Of a stretch of DNA of 64,000 bases, positions 17,017 through 27,689 are shown piece by piece. Source of the DNA: Kribbella rubisoli (lineage in GTDB: Bacteria; Actinomycetota; Actinomycetes; Propionibacteriales; Kribbellaceae); NCBI RefSeq assembly GCF_004217145.1, contig NZ_SHKR01000012.1, forward strand, positions 62,001-126,000, given 5' to 3'. Within the stretch, counting starts at the first letter, position 1. The number at the start of each line of letters is the position of its first letter. The position numbers were made by a program, and so were the translations under genes. The notes under the pieces were generated by a model that saw only the letters and a list, made by a program, of their open reading frames with translations, searched no databases and was not told the DNA's origin.

Positions 17017-17870
17017 TGGCTGCCGTAGCTCCCCAGCCGGCCGAGGCCGGCCCGCTGCGCCGGTGGGCGCCGCTGCTCGGCGTCGCGGTGATCGTGATCT
17101 ACTGCCTTGCGCCGTTCTACTGGATGGTGGTGTCGGCGCTGCGCCGGCCGTCCGACCAGTTCTCGAACAAGATCATCCCGTCGCCGTTCTCGATCCAGAA
17201 CTTCAAGGATGTCTTCGCCGGCTCGAACGGCTTCGGCCGGGGCCTGCTGAACAGCCTGATCGTGGCCGGCACCGTGACGATCCTGACGCTGATCATCGGC
17301 ATGGTCGCGGCGTACACGCTGGCCAGGCTCGACTTCAAGTTCAAGAACGTCGTGCTGGCGATCATCATCACCACGTCGATGTTCCCGGGCATCTCGCTGG
17401 TGATTCCGCTGCTGAAGCTGTTCATCGACATCAAGTGGATCAACACCTACCAGGCGATGATCGTGCCCAGCCTCTCGTTCGCACTGCCGCTGGCGGTGTG
17501 GAACCTGACGTCGTTCTTCCGGCAGATGCCGCAGGAGCTCGAGCAGGCGGCGATGGTGGACGGCTGTACGCCGGCCCAGGCGTTCCGCAAGATCATCATC
17601 CCGTTGGCGGCGCCCGGTGTGTTCACGACCGCGATCATCACGTTCATCGCGGCCTGGAACGAGTTCCTGATCGCGCTGAGTATGACCAACAAGAAGTCGA
17701 TCCAGACGGCGAACGTGATCATCTCGCAGTTCACCGGTACGACCGGCCGTGACCAACCGTTCGGCAGCCAGATGGCCGCCGGTGTGGTGGTCACGATCCC
17801 GCTCGTGATCGCCGTACTGCTGTTCCAGCGCCGTATCGTCGCCGGCCTCACGGCAGGTGGCGTGAAGTGA
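17016..17870 (+). CDS. Sugar ABC transporter permease, MalG/UgpE type
   Basis: 284 aa with six predicted membrane helices; the EAA loop is EQAAMVDGCTPAQAFRKII with downstream PLAAPG, matching the MalG side of carbohydrate importers. It heterodimerises with the permease just upstream. The stop overlaps the GTG of a small Arg/Asp-repeat reading frame (GTGA, 17867-17870). The C-terminus QRRIVAGLTAGGVK is typical, so the overlap has not truncated it. Confidence 0.94.
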   Translation: MAAVAPQPAEAGPLRRWAPLLGVAVIVIYCLAPFYWMVVSALRRPSDQFSNKIIPSPFSIQNFKDVFAGSNGFGRGLLNSLIVAGTVTILTLIIGMVAAYTLARLDFKFKNVVLAIIITTSMFPGISLVIPLLKLFIDIKWINTYQAMIVPSLSFALPLAVWNLTSFFRQMPQELEQAAMVDGCTPAQAFRKIIIPLAAPGVFTTAIITFIAAWNEFLIALSMTNKKSIQTANVIISQFTGTTGRDQPFGSQMAAGVVVTIPLVIAVLLFQRRIVAGLTAGGVK

Positions 17871-18010
17871 GCTGGCGCGACCGTGACCGCCGGGACCGGG
17901 ACGACCGGGACCGGCGGGATCGGGACGAGCGCGACCGGCGGGACCGCGAGGACCGTGATCGGCGGGACCAGGAGGACCGGGACCGCCGCGATCGGGATCG
18001 ATACCGCTAG
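17867..18010 (+). CDS. 47-residue Arg/Asp octad-repeat protein coupled to the permease genes
   Basis: A small frame starting with GTG that overlaps the permease stop as GTGA and ends 6 bp before a strong terminator. Of 47 residues 22 are Arg, 17 Asp and 3 Glu. Residues 6-45 are five tandem octads of the pattern R-D-R-R-D-R-D-[D/E], each 24 nt (17882-18001), with a single Trp near the start and YR at the end. The repeats differ mostly at third codon positions (CGT/CGG/CGC, GAC/GAT), which points to selection on the protein. There is no hydrophobic segment. It may form a single charged helix or bind lipid head groups, RNA or the transporter. No known family is recognised. Confidence 0.65.
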   Translation: MSWRDRDRRDRDDRDRRDRDERDRRDREDRDRRDQEDRDRRDRDRYR

Positions 18011-18016
18011 CAACGA

Positions 18017-18049
18017 GAAACGGCCGGAGCCTTGTGCTCCGGCCGTTTC
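18017..18049 (+). terminator. Strong intrinsic terminator of the sugar ABC operon
   Basis: Perfect 14-bp stem (18017-18030 and 18036-18049) with a 5-nt loop CTTGT, beginning 6 bp after the stop of the small Arg/Asp gene. The downstream U tract is weak, as usual in high-GC actinobacteria. Its position after the small frame supports that frame belonging to the operon. Confidence 0.9.
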
Positions 18050-18110
18050 CTGTTGTGCGCAGGAAGCTGCGATTTGGGGGTGCCTGATCGCACATTTAAA
18101 GTTACTCTCC

Positions 18111-18641
18111 GTGCCCGCCCACGCTTTCGTCGACGAATCGATCCGCAGTGGCTATCTGCTGTCTGCCGCGGTGATCGCTACCGGAGACCTGTCCGTTGCC
18201 AGAGGCAAGCTGCGTGAGCTCTGCAAGCCCGGCCAGCGCCGGCTCCACATGAAGGACGAGAACGACGGCCGTCGCCGCGAGATCCTCAGCACGCTGACCG
18301 GTCTGAACATCGAGGTCTACCTGTACCGCGCCTCGGTGACCGGACGTCCGATCCGGGACGGCCGCGACGAGTGCCTGCGAGCGTTGGTGCCCGAGCTGCT
18401 CCAGTTGGATGTCACGCGGTTGGTGATCGAGTCCTGCAGCCAGGACCTTCGGGATCAGCAGATTGTCCAGCCGATCAGTAATCGGCTCGCCGTGCCCGGC
18501 CGGTTCACATTCCTGCATTCAGTGCCTGCGGCCGAGCCGATGCTGTGGGCCGCGGATGCTGCTGCCTGGGCGTTCGGAAAGGGTGGCGACTGGCGTCGCC
18601 GAGTGGACGGCATCCTCGCGGGATTCGCGCAACTGTCCTGA
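18111..18641 (+). CDS. DUF3800-like hypothetical protein
   Basis: 176 aa from GTG 18111. It begins with AHAFVDESIRSGYLL, where the DES resembles the first acidic motif of DUF3800 proteins, an RNase-H-like fold of unproven nuclease function. Later LHMKDEN and LVIESCSQD could supply further acidic residues, and AADAAAWAF resembles the last conserved helix. It is shorter than most DUF3800 proteins (about 230 aa). No obvious ribosome-binding site. The region 18642-18781 after it contains no gene; it holds only an AT-rich patch. Confidence 0.6.
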   Translation: MPAHAFVDESIRSGYLLSAAVIATGDLSVARGKLRELCKPGQRRLHMKDENDGRRREILSTLTGLNIEVYLYRASVTGRPIRDGRDECLRALVPELLQLDVTRLVIESCSQDLRDQQIVQPISNRLAVPGRFTFLHSVPAAEPMLWAADAAAWAFGKGGDWRRRVDGILAGFAQLS

Positions 18642-18781
18642 AACGCGCGAAACCCGGGCGACCAGTCGTCCGGCTGGCTCCCGGGCCCACTTCCTCAGCT
18701 ACCGCCTTGGCAAAGCCAGTATATCTACAGATATTGGCGATCGGAAAAGTAGTTCTGGACGAGTTCGCCTCTGCCTCTGGG

Positions 18782-20431
18782 TCAGGCTTCGAGCCAGGCG
18801 GTGGTGTCCACCGGCAGTACGCCGTTCGTCAGCGGCTCGCTGGCGAGCAGGACCTGCTGGTGTGGCGGCAGGGTGACCGGTGCGTCACTGATGTTGACCA
18901 CGCAGCGGAACCCGGGTTCGCGGGTGAACGACAGCACACCGGCCGGAGCGTCGGCGTCCCAGACCAGACGGCCCTCACCGAGAGCCGGGTGGTCACGGCG
19001 GATCCGGAGTGCTGCCTTGTAGAGACTCAGGTGGCTGTCCGGGTCCCCAACCTGCGACTCGGCGGTCAGGCCCGACCAATCGGCGGGCTGCGGGAGCCAG
19101 GGCTGGCCGCTGCCGGGGCCGAAGCCGTACGGCGGCTCGGTGCCGGACCAGGGGATCGGTACACGGCAGCCGTCGCGTCCGCGGACCGTGTGTCCGGAAC
19201 GCTCCCAGGTCGGGTCGTCGAGCACGTCCTCCGGCAGGTCCTCGACCTCGGGCAGCCCGAGCTCGTCGCCCTGGTAGATGTACGCGCCGCCCGGCAACGC
19301 CAACTCCAGCAGCGCCGCGGCCCGTGCCCGGCGCAGTCCCAGCTGCAGATCGGTCGGTACGACGCCCGCGCCCTCCAGCGCATCCCGCTTGTCGCGTCCG
19401 TACCGAGTGCGGTGCCGGATCGTGTCGTGGTTGCTCAGCACCCAGGTCGCCGGCGCGCCGACCGCCCACAGGTTCTCGGTGGTGTGGTCGATCACCTCAC
19501 GCAGGTCCTTCGCGTCCCACGTGGCGCGCAGGGCATCGAAGTTGAACGCGGACTGCAGCTCGTCCGGCCGCACGTACTGCGCGAGTCGTTCCGCCGGGGA
19601 CAGCCACGCCTCCGCCACGAACACGCGGGCACCTTGCGGCGTATCGGCGTACTCGTCGGCGATCGCACGCCAGCGCTGATGGATGGTGTGTACCCCGGGC
19701 TGGTCGTAGAACGGGTTCCCGACGTACTTCTCCCGGGTCGGCTCACCGTTGTGCAGCGGTACGTCGGGAAGGGCCGGGTCCTTGGCCATCGAATCGGCCA
19801 CGTCGATCCGGAACCCGTCGACGCCGCGGTCGAACCAGAACCGCAGGATGGCGTCGAACTCCTCGATCACCTTCGGGTTGTCCCAGTTCCAGTCCGGCTG
19901 GGAGATGTCGAACAGGTGCAGGTACCACTGCCCGTCCTCGATCTGCTGCCAGGCGCCGCCGCCGAACGCGGCCGGCCAGTTGGTCGGCGGGCCGCCGTCC
20001 TTGGAGTCCCGGAACCAGAACAGGTCGCGCTCCGGAGAGCCCTTGCCCGCGGCCAGCGCGGCCTTGAACCACGGGTGCTCCCAGGAGCAGTGGTTCGGCA
20101 CCAGGTCGATCAGGATCCGCAGACCCAGCGCGTGCGCCTCGGCGATCAGCGCGTCGGCGTCGGCGAGGGTGCCGAACTCCGGGTTGATGTCGCGGTAGTC
20201 GGCCACGTCGTACCCGCCGTCGAGCAGCGGGGACGGGTACCAGGGGCTGATCCAGATCGCGTCGATCCCGAGGTCGGCGAGGTACGGCAGCCGGGCGCGG
20301 ATGCCGTTCACGTCGCCGGTCCCGTCGCCGTCGGCGTCGGCGAACGAGCGCGGGTACACCTGGTAGACGACGGCGCTACGCCACCAGTCGTCAGCTGGTC
20401 TGGTCCGGGAGTCGGCTACAGGGTCACTCAT
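18782..20431 (-). CDS. Alpha-glucosidase / oligo-1,6-glucosidase (GH13)
   Basis: 549 aa from ATG 20431; the open frame upstream overlaps sucC antisense and is not real. GH13 regions are all visible: DLVPNHCS, GFRIDVADS with nucleophile Asp210, VFVAEAW with acid/base Glu274, and VLSNHDT (Asp336). The protein has no signal peptide, so it cleaves alpha-glucosides or maltooligosaccharides after import. That fits the sugar transporter operon just upstream on the other strand. A GGTCAC-tcat-GTGACC inverted repeat (20422-20437) covers the start codon and could be a repressor site. It is divergent from sucC. Confidence 0.95.
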   Translation of the reverse strand: MSDPVADSRTRPADDWWRSAVVYQVYPRSFADADGDGTGDVNGIRARLPYLADLGIDAIWISPWYPSPLLDGGYDVADYRDINPEFGTLADADALIAEAHALGLRILIDLVPNHCSWEHPWFKAALAAGKGSPERDLFWFRDSKDGGPPTNWPAAFGGGAWQQIEDGQWYLHLFDISQPDWNWDNPKVIEEFDAILRFWFDRGVDGFRIDVADSMAKDPALPDVPLHNGEPTREKYVGNPFYDQPGVHTIHQRWRAIADEYADTPQGARVFVAEAWLSPAERLAQYVRPDELQSAFNFDALRATWDAKDLREVIDHTTENLWAVGAPATWVLSNHDTIRHRTRYGRDKRDALEGAGVVPTDLQLGLRRARAAALLELALPGGAYIYQGDELGLPEVEDLPEDVLDDPTWERSGHTVRGRDGCRVPIPWSGTEPPYGFGPGSGQPWLPQPADWSGLTAESQVGDPDSHLSLYKAALRIRRDHPALGEGRLVWDADAPAGVLSFTREPGFRCVVNISDAPVTLPPHQQVLLASEPLTNGVLPVDTTAWLEA

Positions 20432-20496
20432 GTGACCTAGCCTGACATGAGACGCCCGCCGCCCTGTGACCGTCGTCTCAGCCGGGACCCCGGCTG

Positions 20497-20524
20497 TTGC
20501 TCGCGGCACGAGGGTGGCTACTGT
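20497..20524 (+). promoter_or_regulatory. Probable sucCD promoter
   Basis: TTGCTC (20497-20502), 16-nt spacer, TACTGT (20519-20524), placing the transcript start about 30 nt before the GTG of sucC. Confidence 0.45.
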
Positions 20525-20560
20525 CAGAAGCCCCGTACAGGCGAGAGAGGGACCACACTC

Positions 20561-21733
20561 GTGGATCTGATGGAATTCCAGGCGAAGACGGTCTTCGCCA
20601 AGCACGGAGTGCGGACGACCGTGGGTGCGGTTGTCACGACTCCGGAGGAAGCCCGCGCGGCAGCCGAGAAGATCGGCGGCCGGGTGGTCGTGAAGGCCCA
20701 GGTCAAGACCGGTGGGCGCGGCAAGGCAGGCGGCGTCAAGCTGGCCTCGAGCCCGGACGAGGCGGAAGAGAAGGCCCGCGAGATCCTCGGGCTGGACATC
20801 AAGGGTCACGTCGTCAAGATCCTGAACATCGTCCCGGCCGCTGCGATCGCCGAGGAGTACTACTTCTCGTTCCTGGTCGACCGGGCCAACCGCAACTACC
20901 TCTGCATCGCCTCCGCCGCCGGCGGTATGGAGATCGAAGAGGTCGCGCACACGAACCCGGACGCGGTCGCGCAGATCTCGATCGACCCGGCCGCCGGCGT
21001 CGACGAGGCGAAGGCCCGCGAGATCGCCGAGGCCGCGAAGTACCCGGCCGACGTGATCGACGCCGTCGTACCGGAGATCGTCAAGCTGTACGAGGTCTTC
21101 ATCGCCGAGGACGCCTCGCTGGTCGAGGTGAACCCGCTGGTCAAGCTCGAGGACGGGAACGTCGAGGCGCTCGACGGCAAGGTCACGCTGGACGAGAACG
21201 CGGACTTCCGGCACCCGGACCACGCCGAGTTCGAGGACATCTCGGCAGCCGACCCGCTGGAGGCCGCGGCCAAGGCCAAGGGCCTGAACTACGTGAAGCT
21301 CGACGGCTCCGTCGGCATCATCGGAAACGGCGCCGGCCTGGTCATGTCCACGCTGGACGTCGTCGCGTACGCCGGTGAGGAGTTCGGCGGCCAGAAGCCC
21401 GCGAACTTCCTCGACATCGGCGGCGGCGCCTCGGCCGAGGTGATGGCCAACGGTCTGGAGATCATCATCTCCGACCCGCAGGTGGAGAGCGTGTTCGTGA
21501 ACGTCTTCGGCGGGATCACCGCCTGCGACGCGGTCGCCAACGGCATCGTGCAGGCGTTCGAGCTGCTCGCCAGCCGCGGTGAAGCCGTCACCAAGCCGCT
21601 GGTCGTCCGGCTGGACGGCAACAACGCCGAGGAGGGACGCCGGATCCTCGACGAGGCGGGCCTCGCCGGTCTGGAGCGGGTCGACACGATGGACGGCGCC
21701 GCCAAGCGCGCCGCCGAGCTGGCTGCGAAGTAA
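20561..21733 (+). CDS. sucC: Succinyl-CoA synthetase beta subunit (ADP-forming)
   Basis: 390 aa. Start at GTG 20561 ([17 protein letters not shown]), which matches the usual MDLFEYQ opening; GAGAGAGGG lies upstream. The ATP-grasp domain contains [16 protein letters not shown] and the nucleotide-binding EVNPLV; the C-terminal half has the power-helix region and [13 protein letters not shown]. With SucD it interconverts succinyl-CoA and succinate with nucleotide phosphorylation in the TCA cycle. The gap to sucD is 14 bp. Confidence 0.97.
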   Translation: MDLMEFQAKTVFAKHGVRTTVGAVVTTPEEARAAAEKIGGRVVVKAQVKTGGRGKAGGVKLASSPDEAEEKAREILGLDIKGHVVKILNIVPAAAIAEEYYFSFLVDRANRNYLCIASAAGGMEIEEVAHTNPDAVAQISIDPAAGVDEAKAREIAEAAKYPADVIDAVVPEIVKLYEVFIAEDASLVEVNPLVKLEDGNVEALDGKVTLDENADFRHPDHAEFEDISAADPLEAAAKAKGLNYVKLDGSVGIIGNGAGLVMSTLDVVAYAGEEFGGQKPANFLDIGGGASAEVMANGLEIIISDPQVESVFVNVFGGITACDAVANGIVQAFELLASRGEAVTKPLVVRLDGNNAEEGRRILDEAGLAGLERVDTMDGAAKRAAELAAK

Positions 21734-21747
21734 GGGATCGCCGAACA

Positions 21748-22638
21748 ATGTCTATCTTCCTGACCAAGGACAGCAAGGTCATCGTCCAGGGCATGACCGG
21801 CTCCGAGGGCACCAAGCACACCACCCGGATGCTTGCCTCGGGCACCAACATCGTCGGCGGCGTGAACCCGCGCAAGGCGGGCCAGAGCCAGGACTTCGAC
21901 GGTAAGTCGGTCGCGGTGTTCGGCACCGTCGCGGACGCGGTCAAGGAGACCGGCGCGAACGTGTCGGTCATCTTCGTCCCGCCGAAGTTCACCAAGGACG
22001 CCGTACTGGAGGCCGTCGAGGCCGAGGTGCCGCTGGTCGTGGTGATCACCGAGGGCGTGCCGGTGCACGACACCGCCGCGTTCTTCGCCGCCGCGCAGGC
22101 GACCGGCAAGACCCGGATCATCGGCCCGAACTGCCCCGGCATCATCACCCCGGGCGAGTCGAACGCCGGCATCATCCCGGCCGACATCGCGGGCCAGGGC
22201 CGGATCGGCCTGGTGTCGAAGTCGGGCACGCTGACGTACCAGATGATGTACGAGCTGCGGGACTTCGGGTTCTCGTCGGCGATCGGTATCGGCGGTGACC
22301 CGATCATCGGGACCACGCACATCGATGCGCTGAAGGCGTTCCAGGACGACCCGGACACCGACGCGATCGTGATGATCGGTGAGATCGGCGGCGACGCCGA
22401 GGAGCGGGCGGCCGCGTTCATCAAGGAGAACGTGACCAAGCCGGTCGTCGGCTACGTGGCCGGCTTCACTGCGCCGGAGGGCAAGACGATGGGCCACGCG
22501 GGCGCGATCGTGTCCGGCTCGTCCGGTACGGCGGCCGCGAAGAAGGAGGCCCTCGAGGCTGTCGGCGTGAAGGTCGGCAAGACGCCGACCGAGACCGCCA
22601 ACCTGATGCGCGAGATCATGCAGGGTCTGAGCAAGTAG
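21748..22638 (+). CDS. sucD: Succinyl-CoA synthetase alpha subunit
   Basis: 296 aa. The CoA-binding Rossmann domain starts with [13 protein letters not shown] and contains GVNPRKAG; the ligase domain carries the phospho-histidine in [21 protein letters not shown] is the other signature. It is co-transcribed with sucC and followed at once by an intrinsic terminator. Confidence 0.98.
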   Translation: MSIFLTKDSKVIVQGMTGSEGTKHTTRMLASGTNIVGGVNPRKAGQSQDFDGKSVAVFGTVADAVKETGANVSVIFVPPKFTKDAVLEAVEAEVPLVVVITEGVPVHDTAAFFAAAQATGKTRIIGPNCPGIITPGESNAGIIPADIAGQGRIGLVSKSGTLTYQMMYELRDFGFSSAIGIGGDPIIGTTHIDALKAFQDDPDTDAIVMIGEIGGDAEERAAAFIKENVTKPVVGYVAGFTAPEGKTMGHAGAIVSGSSGTAAAKKEALEAVGVKVGKTPTETANLMREIMQGLSK

Positions 22639-22650
22639 TACTGCTGGAAG

Positions 22651-22689
22651 CGGGACCTGTTCCTTCGGGAGCAGGTCCCGTTTCTCTTT
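22651..22689 (+). terminator. Intrinsic terminator of sucCD
   Basis: A 13-bp stem with one G-U pair (22651-22663/22668-22680) around a TTCG tetraloop, followed by TTTCTCTTT. It lies 12 bp after the sucD stop and 11 bp before the end of the convergent gene, so it may serve both strands. Confidence 0.9.
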
Positions 22690-22700
22690 GGCAGGCAGCC

Positions 22701-24035
22701 TTATTTGTAGGCGGCCGAGCGATCGACCGCGCGGGCAACGGTTTCGTTGAACGCGGTGTCGGTGATGTCGAGCTCCTTCAGCACCGGGAACAGCATGTAG
22801 ACCACGCGATCCCCGGATCCGGCGATCCCGATCCGGTAGATGTACTTCTTCCCGTCACCGGTGTCGTACGTCGCCTTCCAGCTCTTGCCCTTGATCGTGC
22901 TGGTCTGGATGGTGCCGGTCGCCTTGACGTCGGCGTTCGAGACGTTCTTCTCGCACGTGTCGACGTTCTTGCGGATCTGGGTGACGTAGCTTGCCGCCGC
23001 GTTCGCGCTCGAGAACTTCGCGACCGTGTCGTCCAGCCCGAACTCGGTCGGCACCTTCGCCTCCGGCGTCACGTACGTGACCGTGCCGAACTTCAGCGCC
23101 TTGGCCTTCTTGAAGTCGATCTTCTCGCAGCCGCCGCTGCTGTTGCCCTTGGCGGCCGGGGCGCTCACCCACGGCTTGTTGATCTCGGACAGCAACGGCA
23201 GGTCGACCGAGGCCATGAAGCCGGGCGCGTCGACGTTCGGCAGGAGGGCCGGTTTCGCGACCGGGGCGCCGGTGCCACAGCCGCCGGACTGGGCGCAGAC
23301 CTTCTTCGCCGCGGTGTTCGCGGTGGCCAGCACGAGGTCCGGCTTGGGCGGCGCGGCGGCGACGGTGTCGTGCTCGACCACGATCGTGGCCTGGCCGGCC
23401 AACGTGACCGCGACGGTCTTGTACTTCGTCTTGGATCCGGGCAGCTGACCGAACACGGCGATCACACCGCGCTCGCCGACGCCGGTGGTCACATAGCCGG
23501 CTGACAGTCGCGTCTGCGGGGCGGTGCACTGGCTCAGCCAATGGACGACCGAGGTGTAGGTCTTGGCCGCGGCGGTTTTGTCGTTCGACACATCGACGTA
23601 CTGGACGGCCGTTTCCTTGGTCGTGGCGTTCTGGAAGGTGCGGACCCAGGTCCGCAGGCCGGCCGGGTCGGCGAACCGCTGCGCCTGGCAGACGAACGCG
23701 GTGTCCGGCGCCGAATCGCCGTCAGCGGTCTTGGTGACGGCCCAGGCGCCGGTCGCGCCGAGCGTCTTCGCGCCGGCGGCGTCCAGCAGCGCCTTGTCGT
23801 CGGCGAGCACGTTCGAGTTGGTCGGCTTGTCGTCCGACGCGCTGCTCCCGGCCTTCGGGTCGGGTGTCTTGTCGCCGCCGAACGCATTCAGCGCTGCGAC
23901 ACCGCCGCCGCCGACCAGCACCACGACCGCGACCCCGGCGGCGATCGTCTGGTTCCTTTTGCGCGCCTTCTCGCGACGCGCCTCCCGGGCAGCGGCGCGA
24001 CCGCCGCCGCGTGATGCGCGGTGGGAACCGGCCAA
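22701..24035 (-). CDS. Membrane-anchored protein with two PknH-sensor-like domains
   Basis: 444 aa. The TTG start at 24035 is supported by AGGAGG 8 nt upstream. A very basic N-terminus (1-28, many Arg/Ala/Lys) is followed by one membrane helix (about 30-52) and an extracytoplasmic part made of two similar halves (about 80-230 and 270-444). Each has paired cysteines and a PknH C-terminal sensor-like layout (WLSQC and CEKNV are cysteine sites). There is no kinase domain. It is a type II membrane protein probably sensing or binding something outside the cell. Divergent from perM. Confidence 0.7.
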   Translation of the reverse strand: MAGSHRASRGGGRAAAREARREKARKRNQTIAAGVAVVVLVGGGGVAALNAFGGDKTPDPKAGSSASDDKPTNSNVLADDKALLDAAGAKTLGATGAWAVTKTADGDSAPDTAFVCQAQRFADPAGLRTWVRTFQNATTKETAVQYVDVSNDKTAAAKTYTSVVHWLSQCTAPQTRLSAGYVTTGVGERGVIAVFGQLPGSKTKYKTVAVTLAGQATIVVEHDTVAAAPPKPDLVLATANTAAKKVCAQSGGCGTGAPVAKPALLPNVDAPGFMASVDLPLLSEINKPWVSAPAAKGNSSGGCEKIDFKKAKALKFGTVTYVTPEAKVPTEFGLDDTVAKFSSANAAASYVTQIRKNVDTCEKNVSNADVKATGTIQTSTIKGKSWKATYDTGDGKKYIYRIGIAGSGDRVVYMLFPVLKELDITDTAFNETVARAVDRSAAYK

Positions 24036-24210
24036 TGCTCGACCTCCTGACTGATTCCACCCGACAGTACCGGGTAGACCAACGCCGCTCCCACTCCGCT
24101 ACCACCAGCCGAACACACGGGAACTGAGCGTGAGCAAGCGGGCTGAAGTCTCCCACATCCGGCGTGTCAGGACGAGTGGCGTCCGTACGCGGGGAGACGA
24201 TGGGAGTCAG

Positions 24211-25461
24211 ATGACCGACATGCTGAGCCGCCCGGGCGCCCGGGACGGTGAATCGAACGCTACGCCCCCGTCTGAGATCGCCGCCCAGACCAAGCCTTTG
24301 GTCGTGTCGGCCCTGATCTCCGCGGGAGCCTGCCTGCTGACCGGTCTGCTCACGTGTGCTGCGGTCGCGGTCATCGGCTGGCTGGGCGCGACCTTCGGCG
24401 GCGCGTCCGGCGCGGTCCGGGCCGGGGCTTCGGCCTGGCTGGTCGCTCACAAGGCTGGTGTGACCATCGGCACTGGCCGGATCAGCGTCGCACCGCTCGG
24501 GCTGACTCTCTTCTTCGTCTGGTGCCTGTACCGCGGCGGCAAGTCTGCAGCGCGGTCCAGTGCGGCCGATCGGACCAGGGACCTGATTTCGCTGGCCGGA
24601 GCGTTCGCGCTCGTCTACGGCCTCGGGGCGCTGGTCGTGGCGTTGCTCACGTCGGACGGTGCGCTCAAGGTGTCGCCGCTGTCTGCGTTCCTCGGTGCCT
24701 TTTCGTTGGCGTTCGTCGCAGGCGTCGCCGGGATTCTGGTCGAGTCCGGTGCGGCGGAAGACATCGCCGACGCGACACCGGCCGGTTTACGAGACGTGGT
24801 TCCGGCGGCGTTTGCCGCAGTACTGACTGTGTTCGCGATCGCCTCGCTGCTGTTCGCCGTACTGCTCGCGGTCCACTTCTCGCGGATCACCGGGATGCTC
24901 GAGCTGCTGGATGCGGGCGCGATCGGGTCGGTCGTGCTGTTCGCGATCTGCCTGATGCTGGTGCCGAACGTGGTGCTGTACGTCGTGGCGTTCCTTGCGG
25001 GGCCCGGATTCCAGCTGGGGACCGGGACCACGATCGCGCCGACCGGCGTGGATGTCGGGAACCTGCCGGCGTTTCCGTTGCTGGCCGCGGTGCCGGCCGA
25101 CGGCGCGACTCCGTCATACCTGCTGGTGCTGACGGCGGTGGTGCCGCTGGTCGCGGGTGCGGTCGCGGGGCTGGTCGTCGTACGGCGAGGGCTGGTCGAG
25201 CGGGACGGTGACATGCTGGGCTGGGACGCGTTCGCGCTGCGGGGTGCGATGGCGGCGCTGCTCGCGGGGATCATCATCTTCGCGCTGCTGGCGGTGTCGG
25301 GCGGCTCGGCGGGGCCGGGGCGGATGTCGTCGGTCGGCGTTCCGGGGGCCTTGCCGGCGGCCGGCGTACTGGCTGCCGGGATGGCGATCGGGGCCGCGAT
25401 CACGGCCGCCGTGGCCGCCTCCCGCCGACCGGTTGCGGAAGAGGCTGACGCGGAGCGATAG
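24211..25461 (+). CDS. perM: DUF6350 / PerM-like integral membrane protein
   Basis: 416 aa from ATG 24211 (MTDMLSRPG) with GGGAG 4 nt upstream; GTG 24130 is an alternative that adds 27 polar residues. At least eight hydrophobic segments are visible, with short polar loops. Its position immediately before purN-purH is the position of PerM (Rv0955) in M. tuberculosis, a membrane protein linked to cell division under stress. The symbol rests on synteny and topology, not on motif detail. Confidence 0.8.
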   Translation: MTDMLSRPGARDGESNATPPSEIAAQTKPLVVSALISAGACLLTGLLTCAAVAVIGWLGATFGGASGAVRAGASAWLVAHKAGVTIGTGRISVAPLGLTLFFVWCLYRGGKSAARSSAADRTRDLISLAGAFALVYGLGALVVALLTSDGALKVSPLSAFLGAFSLAFVAGVAGILVESGAAEDIADATPAGLRDVVPAAFAAVLTVFAIASLLFAVLLAVHFSRITGMLELLDAGAIGSVVLFAICLMLVPNVVLYVVAFLAGPGFQLGTGTTIAPTGVDVGNLPAFPLLAAVPADGATPSYLLVLTAVVPLVAGAVAGLVVVRRGLVERDGDMLGWDAFALRGAMAALLAGIIIFALLAVSGGSAGPGRMSSVGVPGALPAAGVLAAGMAIGAAITAAVAASRRPVAEEADAER

Positions 25462-25471
25462 GCTGCCCGCC

Positions 25472-26109
25472 GTGACTTCTGCTTCTGATCCCGCTGTGTT
25501 TCCTCACGGGCGGGCGCGCCTCGTCGTGCTCGTCTCGGGATCGGGATCGAACCTGCAGGCCTTGCTGGACGCCTGCGCGGACCCGGCGTACGGCGCTCAG
25601 GTGGTCGCCGTCGGAGCCGACCGCGAGGGGATCGTGGGGCTGGACCGGGCCGTGGCCGCCGGAGTGCCGACGTTCGTGCACAAGGTGAAGGCCTACGCCG
25701 AGCGGGCCGACTGGGACCGGGCGCTGACCTCGTCGGTCGCGGAGTACAAGCCGGACCTGGTCGTGTCCGCGGGCTTCCTGAAGCTGGTCGGCGACGACTT
25801 CCTCGAGGCGTTCGGCGACCGGTACATCAACACCCACAACGCGCTGCTGCCGGCGTTCCCGGGGATCCACGGTCCGCGGGACGCGCTGGAGTACGGCGTG
25901 AAGGTCGCCGGCGCGACGCTGTTCTTCGTGGACGGCGGCGTCGACACCGGGCCGATCATCGCGCAGGTCGTCGTACCTGTTCTCGATGACGACAGCGAAG
26001 AAGACCTGACCGAGCGGATCAAGGAGGTCGAACGCCACCAGTTGGTGGAGTGGGTCGGCCGCCTCGTCCGCGAAGGCTGGACCATCACCGGACGAAAGGT
26101 TCGACTGAA

Positions 26110-26113
<4 letters not shown>
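25472..26113 (+). CDS. purN: Phosphoribosylglycinamide formyltransferase
   Basis: 213 aa from GTG 25472. Hallmarks are [16 protein letters not shown] (phosphate loop), [17 protein letters not shown] with the catalytic Asn-His pair, and [10 protein letters not shown] with the catalytic Asp. It transfers formyl from 10-formyl-THF to GAR in purine synthesis. A TAGGCT box 7 nt before the start (25459-25464) suggests an internal leaderless promoter within the end of perM. The stop overlaps the purH start as GTGA. Confidence 0.97.
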
Positions 26114-27666
<1,553 letters not shown>

Positions 27667-27689
27667 CTGGTTGTCCGTCGTCCGCTGGG

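Noticed and set aside
20432..21748. N-terminal extension of the GH13 frame to 988 residues
   Set aside because: The extension is antisense to sucC; GH13 similarity starts just after ATG 20431.
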